Below, piece after piece: positions 1 to 4,708 of a DNA stretch of 5,286 nt. The stretch spans positions 1 to 5,286 of the forward strand of contig CAIKWV010000019.1 of assembly GCA_903831165.1 (NCBI GenBank), written 5' to 3'. The DNA comes from an uncultured cyanobacterium (lineage in GTDB: Bacteria; Cyanobacteriota; Cyanobacteriia; PCC-6307; Cyanobiaceae). The translations under genes and the position numbers were made by a program. Position 1 is the first letter of the stretch; each line of letters opens with the position of its first letter. The notes under the pieces were generated by a model. The model was not told where the DNA came from, ran no database searches, and saw only the letters and a program-made list of their open reading frames with translations.

Positions 1-147
1 ACCGTTGTCCAGCTCGAGGAGGCTCACAGGTGGAGGGTGGCTGGAAGGAGGTCCGTGAGCTTGATTCTGCTGCCCAGCTCCACGGAACGCCGCATGACGC
101 AACGGTTTGGCAGCAATTGCCTGGCCAGCAGGGTGGACGAGCCCTGA
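1..147 (+). other. Possible 3' end of an unidentified gene at the left edge
   Basis: Frame 1 is open from the window edge to a TGA at 145-147 (48 codons, ending RVDEP) and has high GC at third codon positions. The opposite strand has a 47-codon frame from ATG at 167-165 to TGA at 26-24 (MHVLHSFQGSSTLLARQLL at its start) that shares the same third positions, so base composition cannot decide between them. I recognise neither protein. A plus-strand gene ending here would converge on the nuclease C-terminal fragment that ends at 208. Low confidence. Confidence 0.25.
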
Positions 148-207
148 AAACTATGCAGGACGTGCATAAACGACGCCATCGAGCCCCGACCAAGGCTGGA
201 AGCCGGA

Positions 208-308
208 TCAATGCAGCTTCACTGGCTTGATAATCCCCAGAGCTTTGGCGATCAACTCAAACCCAGCATCATTCTTGTAAATCTGGATTTCGGCTTCCAG
301 CTTCTTCA
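208..308 (-). pseudogene. C-terminal fragment of the split PD-(D/E)XK nuclease-like gene
   Basis: This minus-strand frame reads LKKLEAEIQIYKNDAGFELI and then AKALGIIKPVKLH before TGA at 210-208. It has no start of its own, because immediately upstream (309-417) lies the inverted-repeat element. I interpret it as the missing tail of the nuclease-like gene whose first part is at 4080-4503: strand and order agree, the frames join without a gap (WRKVRL-K from the right part, LKKLEAEI here), and both breakpoints carry the same TTCA (plus strand) duplication. The joined protein would be about 173 residues. The charged, helix-prone tail fits a C-terminal extension after an endonuclease core. The assignment rests on frame and junction logic plus my impression of the family, not on an alignment. 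Confidence 0.6.
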
Positions 309-417
309 GGGCACCTCGAAAATTCGTACTGCAGTGGCATCCCAAAGCGAGACTCATAGCCCCGACAGCTCCGACTTGATGCCAAATCCGTGAGATCGAT
401 GATTTTTCGAGGTGCCC
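309..417. mobile_element. MITE-like inverted-repeat element, copy 1
   Basis: A 109-bp element bounded by GGGCACCTCGAAAA on the left and its complement ATTTTTCGAGGTGCCC (402-417) on the right. Compared with copy 2 (3969-4078), in the same orientation, I count five substitutions and one missing A in the left terminal repeat. A second, inner inverted repeat (TGGCATC / GATGCCA) means one strand could form a nested hairpin. The element is too short to encode a transposase, so it is probably a non-autonomous element mobilised in trans, or the fused ends of a deleted insertion sequence. Its left flank is TTCA (305-308) and its right flank is TGAA (418-421), which is not a direct repeat. The TTCA instead matches the outer flank of copy 2. 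I cannot name the parent IS family. Confidence 0.75.
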
Positions 418-418
418 T

Positions 419-682
419 GAACGGATTCTTCTCCAGTCTGAGCGAGATGGCTGAAATGTTGAATCGGGTGGCCGCCCAGCCAACAAGGGCGCCTCTTCCC
501 ATGAACGATGCCTCCATTTGGTCCCTGTGGACGCTATCAAGCAGACCATCGCCACCTATGCGGACAGGAGCGTGGAGCTGCGTCGTCACTGGTACTCGCC
601 GGCCTCAGCGACCGCTGACGCCTTTGGCCGCGAGCTGTCGCTGGGTTCAGCCGATCTCAGTGCCCCAGCAAGGCCCACTTGA
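419..682 (+). pseudogene. Unidentified coding remnant next to copy 1
   Basis: From 455 a plus-strand frame is open to TGA at 680-682. From the GTG at 527 it reads VDAIKQTIATYADRSVELRR, then HWYSPASATADAFGREL and SLGSADLSAPARPT. Residue mix and GC-rich codons look like genuine coding sequence, and the frame ends by overlapping the 3' end of the converging permease gene by 26 bases. The stretch VDAIKQTIATYADR is reminiscent of the opening of some small SAM-dependent methyltransferases, but the methyltransferase SAM-binding motifs are absent, so the identity is only a guess. Upstream, 419-526 shows no clear start and lacks obvious coding character in this frame. The remnant abuts the element, as expected for a gene cut during rearrangement. 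Confidence 0.25.
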
Positions 683-1610
683 CCAGGGGCAGGGTGAGAA
701 AGGAGGCGGCGGTACTGAACAGGATCGCCAGGGCGAGTTGCTCACTGTTCAGCCCGGCACGCTCGGCGATCACCAGCGTCAGCAACATGCTGGGCATCGC
801 CCCCTCCATCACCACCGCCTCCAGATAGGGCGGCGCCAGCTGCACCCAACGTCCGATCACCAGGATCAACAGCGGCGAGATCAGCAGCTTCAAGGCGGCA
901 GCAAGTAGCAGGGGCGCCGGACGGGTCAGGGCCGTGAAGCGCAGGCCCAATCCGAGGCTCAACATCATCAGGCCTGAGACTGCCTGGCCCAGCAGGGTGG
1001 ACGCCTGCATCAGGAAAGCTGGCACCAACAGCCCACTGCTGCGCCAGAGCAGGCCGATCAACACGGCCCACAGCGCCGGCATCTGCACCATGGCGCGGAT
1101 CATCCGCTGGCCCATGTCTATGGCCCCTTGAGCCCCAGGCGGGGCGGGATCAGCGGCGGCGGCATAGCGGGCGCCGGTGCTTAGCCCCACACTCAGGTTC
1201 AAGGGCGTGGCGGTCACATCACAGAGCACCGCCACCTTGGCCGCTTGAAGCCCAAGGCCTGGAAACAGGCCTTGCAGCAGCGGCAGTCCCAGATACATGT
1301 AGTTGCCAAAAGTGCTGGCCAGCACCAGGGCGCCCTTATGCGTCGGTGCCAGGGGTATGAGTCTGAACACGGCCATCGCTAACCCCAGGGTGGCCAGCGT
1401 CCCCAGCAACATCGTCAGCGGAATGCGCCACAGCTCGTCACCCGATGGCACCTGCACCACCACGCGAAACACCAGGGCAGGTAGCAGCACCTGCAGCACC
1501 AACAGGCCGATGATCCGGCGGGCGGTGGCGCTGTCGGCCTCGCCAAGCGACTGGCGCAACAGAGAACCGATCCCGATGATCAGCGCCAGGGAGAGAAAGA
1601 CAGTTGTCAT
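657..1610 (-). CDS. AEC-family (auxin efflux carrier-like) permease
   Basis: A 317-residue integral membrane protein of the AEC family (PF03547), whose bacterial members export or import small organic anions such as malate or malonate. The substrate of this one cannot be read from sequence. It is hydrophobic throughout, with about ten apparent membrane segments in two halves separated by a polar loop near residues 148-170. Family landmarks are STFGNYMYLGLPLLQGLFP at about 99-117 (the usual Asn...Leu-Gly-Leu-Pro motif), MPALWAVLIGLLW at about 177-189, LSLGLGLRF near 218, and EGAMPSMLLTLVIAERAGLN at about 269-288, equivalent to the conserved AMP...L..AERYG segment. Length is normal for the family and no frame break is seen. 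ATG at 1610-1608 has no strong Shine-Dalgarno sequence. It is the most GC-rich gene inside the insert and differs in composition from the zf-TFIIB and dioxygenase genes, so the two blocks probably have different histories. Confidence 0.9.
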   Translation of the reverse strand: MTTVFLSLALIIGIGSLLRQSLGEADSATARRIIGLLVLQVLLPALVFRVVVQVPSGDELWRIPLTMLLGTLATLGLAMAVFRLIPLAPTHKGALVLASTFGNYMYLGLPLLQGLFPGLGLQAAKVAVLCDVTATPLNLSVGLSTGARYAAAADPAPPGAQGAIDMGQRMIRAMVQMPALWAVLIGLLWRSSGLLVPAFLMQASTLLGQAVSGLMMLSLGLGLRFTALTRPAPLLLAAALKLLISPLLILVIGRWVQLAPPYLEAVVMEGAMPSMLLTLVIAERAGLNSEQLALAILFSTAASFLTLPLVKWALLGH

Positions 1611-2008
1611 GGCTAAGTTCGCGGCGGCAGCGCCGATCTCCGGCCTGGGACTTGGCCGATCTTCCCATCGTGCCTCCCCATAGCAAGGCGCTGGTCAGCA
1701 TTCAGCGTCGGCAGCTCATCCGATGCCTGGGAGCCAGCCGCAGCGCCTTGACATGCCCCGGTTGGCAAGACGTTATTCCGTTTACGGCACATTGCGGCCC
1801 TCAAAAGTGTCAGCAATCATCAGGCTGCCCCTCTTGTTGCAGCTTAAGGCTTTCTGATCCAGAAAGCCCTTGCGGTGCAGGTATGGGCTTTCTCAGGAGA
1901 GCACGGCGAGCCTCATTGCCCGTGGTTACAACGGCATCCACTCTTGCAGAGCCCTGGGGTGTTTGCACAGAGATTCGGTGCTTATAAATGTGTGACTGCC
2001 TACCAGGC
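1611..2008. other. Non-coding gap between the permease and zf-TFIIB genes
   Basis: About 400 bases with no convincing gene. The open frames here are short, overlapping on several strands and lack recognisable domains. I see no tRNA and no attC-like box pairs. It contains the three-arm hairpin set at 1848-1893. As both neighbouring genes are on the minus strand, this stretch holds the promoter region of the permease gene and the 3' trailer of the zf-TFIIB gene. No clear -35/-10 pair stands out. Confidence 0.6.
1848..1893. terminator. Overlapping alternative hairpins, possible terminator
   Basis: Three complementary arms lie in 46 bases: GGCTTTCTG (1848-1856), CAGAAAGCCC (1860-1869) and GGGCTTTCT (1885-1893). 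The middle arm can pair with the left (9 bp, 3-base loop) or the right (9 bp, 15-base loop), but not both. The set lies about 115 bases downstream of the zf-TFIIB stop on the minus strand, where a transcription terminator would be useful. Neither side has a long T tract, so it is not a textbook intrinsic terminator. Confidence 0.4.
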
Positions 2009-2425
2009 TTAGTCGTCCCTGATGGATTTCAGTGCATCCTCCACAAAAGAAACAACATCATTACAAAGGGACGATTCGGATTCTCTTGCCATTTCGAGAA
2101 TCTGATCAAGCTCACCGGCATCAAACCAAAATCCTTCACATTGGGGACATTTGTCAATCTGAAACAAGGATTGCTTGCCCATCAATAGCTTTACCATCTG
2201 TTGATGACAGATAGAACATTGATACGTAGCCTCGTCTGGATTTGCCTTGTTGGCATCAGGCGAGCTCACGTTTAAAAAATCACTCGCCTGCATGCCCGGC
2301 CGCTGCAAAAGCGACTCAAGCTCTCCGGAATCTAGCCATATTCCAGAGCATACCAAGCAGTAGTCAAGCTCAATTTTATTGTACTCAAGAACGATCATGC
2401 TTGTTTTGTCTTTGGGGCACTTCAT
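2009..2425 (-). CDS. Two-ribbon zf-TFIIB domain protein
   Basis: A 138-residue protein with two TFIIB-type zinc ribbons (PF13453). The first covers residues 3-38: CPKD at 3-6, then CLVCSGIWLDSGELE at 23-37. The second covers 70-110: CSIC at 70-73, then CPQCEGFWFDAGELDQIL at 93-110. The second ribbon has all four cysteines. In the first, Asp6 stands where the second cysteine would be, so zinc binding there may be altered. The C..C.G.W.D.GEL signature is diagnostic of the family. Small proteins of this kind are widespread in bacteria and mostly have no assigned function; binding to nucleic acid or protein is presumed. The start is the ATG at 2425-2423, directly before MKCPKD, where the domain begins. 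It lies 95 bases downstream of the dioxygenase gene on the same strand, so co-transcription is possible. Its GC content is visibly lower than the permease gene's. Confidence 0.85.
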   Translation of the reverse strand: MKCPKDKTSMIVLEYNKIELDYCLVCSGIWLDSGELESLLQRPGMQASDFLNVSSPDANKANPDEATYQCSICHQQMVKLLMGKQSLFQIDKCPQCEGFWFDAGELDQILEMARESESSLCNDVVSFVEDALKSIRDD

Positions 2426-2520
2426 GGATTAAGTCTTGTAAATAGGATCTGCTGAAGCAATGGGCAGGTTGCAGGGAAGAGTTCGCACAACTGAATAGCG
2501 TGCATGCCTATGGTTTGGGA

Positions 2521-3249
2521 TCATTTGATCCATGCGCGCCAAACAATGCGGGATGAAGACTGCGACAGCGCGGTTCGACCATGCAGAAACCTGCGGTTGT
2601 CGATCAATATCGTATCGTCGCGCTGAGCGCGATACATTAATGGCGTGGTATTGATTAAAAATTGATTTACCCAATTGATAGCATTGTCGATGTCAATGTC
2701 GTGAGCGTCCATGGCAAGTGGGCGGACCTTATCATCTAGGCGCCAGCGGAAAACATAATCGATAGCGGACTTCCACTGCAGGATAGGAGCAGCTGCTGGC
2801 TTGGAATTTCCCTTGCTACCTGCTCTGGCATAAGTGAATTTAACCTGCTCCAGTATCTCTTTGTGCTTCTGAGGAATCTTGTCTAGCAACCATTGCACCG
2901 GAATGAATGTGGAGACTCCCCCAGCATTTTCGTCCAGTCGCTTAAAATGAAGCACGAATTTTTCTAATTGTTCGACGGAAAAGCTTGCATCGGTATGCAT
3001 TGGGTGGGCATCGAATGATTCTGCGATTGAAGTGCTCTGAAATGGATTGCATGCGATGATCCGGATCGTATCAAAGGTATCATCAGGAAAAAAGCCGCAA
3101 ATATCTTTGAGTTCGTCGTGAAACGTCTTGAGTGAAAATTTTCTGGAGACAATTCCTATGCCGGGCCAGTCATCTTTTTTCGATGCTTCGTACATCTCTC
3201 GCAAGCAACCATGCCTTGCCATGTAGCTGCTCGGGGTAGGGATTGTCAC
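2521..3249 (-). CDS. TauD/TfdA-like Fe(II)/2-oxoglutarate-dependent dioxygenase
   Basis: A 242-residue enzyme of the TauD/TfdA superfamily (PF02668-like), which couples oxidative decarboxylation of 2-oxoglutarate to hydroxylation of a substrate. The iron triad is visible: MHTDASF gives His85 and Asp87, and DNRRFLHGRTAL at 217-228 gives the distal His223. Arg234 and Arg238 follow at +11 and +15, the spacing seen in E. coli TauD between its distal His and its two functional arginines (Arg266 for 2-oxoglutarate, Arg270 for substrate). The catalytic set therefore looks complete. The substrate is unknown; relatives act on sulfonates, amino acids and natural-product intermediates. The start shown is GTG at 3249-3247. 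ATG at 3222-3220 (codon 10) is an alternative, and the frame is open upstream to 3331 without another ATG or GTG. Low GC and isolated position suggest acquisition. Confidence 0.8.
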   Translation of the reverse strand: MTIPTPSSYMARHGCLREMYEASKKDDWPGIGIVSRKFSLKTFHDELKDICGFFPDDTFDTIRIIACNPFQSTSIAESFDAHPMHTDASFSVEQLEKFVLHFKRLDENAGGVSTFIPVQWLLDKIPQKHKEILEQVKFTYARAGSKGNSKPAAAPILQWKSAIDYVFRWRLDDKVRPLAMDAHDIDIDNAINWVNQFLINTTPLMYRAQRDDTILIDNRRFLHGRTALSQSSSRIVWRAWIK

Positions 3250-3282
3250 TTTTCTCGAAGTTAGTAGAGAAGGCTGGGGGTT

Positions 3283-3290
3283 GCGATCGC
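3283..3290. repeat. HIP1 octamer GCGATCGC
   Basis: The palindrome GCGATCGC is the core of HIP1, a highly iterated motif in many cyanobacterial genomes. This is the only exact copy I found in the window, so it supports but does not prove a cyanobacterial origin. Confidence 0.6.
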
Positions 3291-3488
3291 CTGGCTCAGA
3301 AAGCGAACTGGACGGATTAATGGCTACTTTTCAGCAGGCACAAATAAACCACAACTTTCGAACTGTGAAATGAAGATTTACTTGTCAAGTCCTTCGTCAG
3401 ATTGCGACCGCCAATGGCGTCAACACTCTTGATTATACAGCATTTATTAGGAAGGAGATTGAGGCCGCTGCAGCGTGACATACTCGTG

Positions 3489-3513
3489 GGTCCACTCAAC
3501 TGGCGGGTTAGAA
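3489..3513. other. attC-like half site downstream of the DUF1330 gene
   Basis: On the minus strand, just after the DUF1330 stop, TTCTAAC is followed by CCGCC and AGTTGAGTGGACC. This resembles the R''-L'' half of an integron attC site (RYYYAAC, about six bases, then TTCAAGcgGAC). Read on the plus strand the same bases give CCACTCAACT, GGCGG, GTTAGAA, which equally resembles an L'-R' half, so the orientation is uncertain. The complementary half is not present nearby in either orientation, so the site is at best truncated. Confidence 0.35.
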
Positions 3514-3534
3514 GGCAGGCCAATTGATTATGGG

Positions 3535-3843
3535 TTAATCGATGGCTTCGACAATGCGCAAATCCCGCTCGACCCCATTTCCTAGAATGCGGAGCGCTTC
3601 CTGATACGCGGGACTGTCATGGGCCGCGACAGCCTGAACGACACTGTCAAACTCTAGTAGAACAGTGCGCTGATTGAGACCGCCGTCATACACTTGAGAC
3701 GGATTCCCTCGGGCGAGAATGCGCCCGCCGGCTTGCAATAATGCGGGAGCACTCAGCTTAGAATATGCGGCGAGGGCCTCAGGGTCGTGAACAGTACGAT
3801 AAGAGGCAATCCAGTAGGCTTTGGGCATTGGAGAAACATCCAT
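3535..3843 (-). CDS. DUF1330 family protein
   Basis: A 102-residue protein (97 if started at the second Met, 3828-3826) of the DUF1330 family (PF07045), small dimeric alpha/beta-barrel proteins of unknown function. The family pattern is clear: MPKAYWIASYRTVHDPEALA at the start, a central GGRILARGN segment, then RTVLLEFDSVVQAVAAHDSP and AYQEAL. The family normally opens with MPKGYWIA-like sequence, so the internal Met6 is a likely start; neither Met has a strong ribosome site. The gene is flanked by attC-like half sites (3489-3513 and 3920-3968) and is small and isolated, as an integron gene cassette would be. An extended -10-like TGCTAAAAT lies at 3892-3884 on its strand. Confidence 0.85.
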   Translation of the reverse strand: MDVSPMPKAYWIASYRTVHDPEALAAYSKLSAPALLQAGGRILARGNPSQVYDGGLNQRTVLLEFDSVVQAVAAHDSPAYQEALRILGNGVERDLRIVEAID

Positions 3844-3883
3844 TGTAGTTAATCAGGATTGCACCTAGAGTGCGTAGACCTCC

Positions 3884-3911
3884 ATTTTAGCAACATGCGG
3901 CGACGCGCCGC
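3884..3911 (-). promoter_or_regulatory. Candidate extended -10 and hairpin upstream of the DUF1330 gene
   Basis: On the minus strand TGCTAAAAT (3892-3884) resembles an extended -10 element about 40 bases before the first DUF1330 start codon. Just upstream is a hairpin, GCGGCG / CGCCGC with a 3-base loop (3897-3911). No good -35 is found at the usual distance. This is pattern matching only. Confidence 0.25.
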
Positions 3912-3919
3912 TGCAACCC

Positions 3920-3968
3920 GCCTAACTTTAGAGCTAAGCGGGTGGCCTGCCGTTGACGCTCCACTTGA
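3920..3968 (-). other. attC-like integron recombination site, interrupted by element copy 2
   Basis: On the minus strand the order is TCAAGTGG (3968-3961), a variable segment, CCGCTTAGCT (3941-3932), CTAAA and GTTAGGC (3926-3920). This matches the L'', L' and R' boxes of a class of attC sites whose 3' half typically reads GCTTAACT, five bases, GTTRRRY. AAGTGG and CCGCTT can pair (one G-T wobble), as L'' and L' must. The matching R'' box should lie a few bases before L'', but element copy 2 begins exactly there. Read towards the DUF1330 gene, this would be the attC of the preceding cassette, 77 bases before that gene's first Met. Confidence is moderate because attC sites are degenerate and only half is present. 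Confidence 0.5.
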
Positions 3969-4078
3969 GGGCACCTCGAAAAATTCGTACTGCATTGGCA
4001 TCCCAAAGCGAGACTCATAGCCCCGACAGGTCCGACTTGATGCCAAATCCATGAAATAGATGATTTTTCGAGGTGCCC
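3969..4078. mobile_element. MITE-like inverted-repeat element, copy 2
   Basis: The better preserved 110-bp copy. GGGCACCTCGAAAAAT (3969-3984) and ATTTTTCGAGGTGCCC (4063-4078) form perfect 16-bp terminal inverted repeats. A second inverted repeat inside, TTGGCATC (3995-4002) and GATGCCAA (4039-4046), gives a nested hairpin. The 3' flank TTCA (4079-4082) is identical to the base string before copy 1 (305-308). The 5' flank TGA (3966-3968) matches the inner flank of copy 1 (418-420). No transposase is encoded. On the minus strand it has an open frame that fuses short peptides to neighbouring sequence, which I regard as incidental. Confidence 0.8.
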
Positions 4079-4079
4079 T

Positions 4080-4503
4080 TCAGCCTCACTTTTCTCCAGG
4101 TTCAGCTGGGCTCGTGATGCTCGCGGATGAATGCCTGAGAAAGGGTGAAATACTCAGGTTCTCTTGCTCCTGTGCTGCCATCATTGTGTCCATAAAAGTT
4201 GCCGATATTCAAGAAGGCGATAATCAAGTAGTCAAAGCCAGCCAGACTTGTCTCCTTTACAGGGAAGCCTCGATCGCAATCGGTTGCATAGCGGCTCTTG
4301 ACCTGCACCCGGATCTGGGCCTTCTCATCGGGACCAGGTTGGTGACGTGGATCGGGATGAATGCAGATCAAGTCATACCCTTCATTCCCCGGTGGGGCTT
4401 TGTAAGTGAGGATGTTGTGCCGCATCAGGTGCCCCATCACCAGAAACTCTGAGCCGGCGCTCACCACCGGCAACCGGAGCCAATCCCTGCGGCGTTTCGC
4501 CAT
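4080..4503 (-). pseudogene. N-terminal part of the split PD-(D/E)XK nuclease-like gene
   Basis: From ATG at 4503-4501 the frame gives 133 residues to TGA at 4104-4102. The core looks like a PD-(D/E)XK (restriction endonuclease/resolvase-like) fold: Glu19 in AGSEFLVMGHLMRH, Asp44 in NEGYDLICIH, and Gln67-Val-Lys69 in RVQVKSRYATDC. These are the usual E, D and QxK metal-site positions. Such small proteins in cyanobacteria have no defined substrate that I can state. After the TGA the same frame reads TWRKVRLK and then enters element copy 2. The missing tail is found in frame at 208-308. Two independent lesions are therefore visible: a nonsense codon at position 134 and the large insertion. The catalytic residues are intact, so a shortened product is possible but the full protein is not made. 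Confidence 0.7.
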
Positions 4504-4539
4504 CGGCTCTGCTCTTTATCCCTTCAGCTTGCACCGCCA

Positions 4540-4553
4540 GGCACCGAGGTGCC
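4540..4553. promoter_or_regulatory. GGCACC-GA-GGTGCC palindrome upstream of the nuclease gene
   Basis: A 14-bp palindrome with 6-bp arms lies 36 bases before the nuclease start codon, in the space between two divergent genes. It could be an operator or a small hairpin. Its minus-strand sequence begins GGCACCTCG, the same nine bases as within the element ends, but there is no further similarity. Confidence 0.25.
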
Positions 4554-4656
4554 AGCAACAAGGTGATAAGGGTTAGGTAGACCGCGACCCAGGCCTTGAA
4601 GACCGGTCAGCCTCTCCCTACCTCCAGTCACAGTCACAGAGATCTGTCCCTGGCTT

Positions 4657-4684
4657 CTGCCCTGCCAGGCCGATGCCAGGGCAG
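4657..4684. promoter_or_regulatory. 8-bp inverted repeat upstream of the MltR-like gene
   Basis: CTGCCCTG (4657-4664) and CAGGGCAG (4677-4684) are perfect complements separated by 12 bases. Within it TGCCAGG occurs twice as a direct repeat (4663-4669 and 4674-4680). It lies just before the preferred start of the MltR-like gene, where an operator or leader hairpin could act. It also argues against the upstream in-frame ATG at 4673, which falls inside the repeat. Confidence 0.35.
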
Positions 4685-4708
4685 GATCGGGTGCTTGCTG
4701 CAAGTGCG

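Larger units (their letters stand above)
3250..3534. other. Intergenic region with a protein-like remnant and weak promoter signals
   Basis: This stretch between the dioxygenase and DUF1330 genes holds no complete gene. On the plus strand, codons 3374-3478 end in VLRQIATANGVNTLDYTAF and IRKEIEAAAA before TGA at 3476-3478, which looks like a genuine protein tail without its gene. On the minus strand there is a perfect TATAAT (3432-3437) and, separately, a TTGACA (3383-3388). Neither has a properly spaced partner, so any promoter for the dioxygenase gene is only suggested. Confidence 0.3.

Noticed and set aside
30..230. 66-codon plus-strand frame starting with GTG at 30
   Set aside because: No recognisable domain, and its end overlaps the nuclease C-terminal fragment on the other strand, which is better supported.
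390..908. 172-codon plus-strand frame spanning element copy 1 and the permease 3' end
   Set aside because: It starts inside the element and runs antisense through the permease gene, ending in low-complexity Gln-rich sequence typical of a shadow frame.
1900..1990. Possible tRNA-like segment around GGTTACAACGG
   Set aside because: No acceptor stem complementarity, no T-loop consensus and no cloverleaf could be drawn.
3317..3523. 68-codon minus-strand frame upstream of the dioxygenase gene
   Set aside because: No domain resemblance, Ser/Lys/Leu-rich mixture, and it overlaps the attC-like half site and promoter-like signals.
3849..4052. Minus-strand frame within element copy 2 (MDLASSRTCRGYESRFGMPM)
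   Set aside because: It is very short, its counterpart in copy 1 lacks the ATG (CAC in place of CAT on the coding strand) and is shifted by the missing A, and it runs on into the attC-like sequence. It is not convincing as a transposase remnant.
309..4078. Interpretation as a classical composite transposon with IS ends
   Set aside because: The end elements encode no transposase, and the inner flanks match each other as if they once bordered a single copy, which composite transposition does not predict. It is kept only as an alternative.
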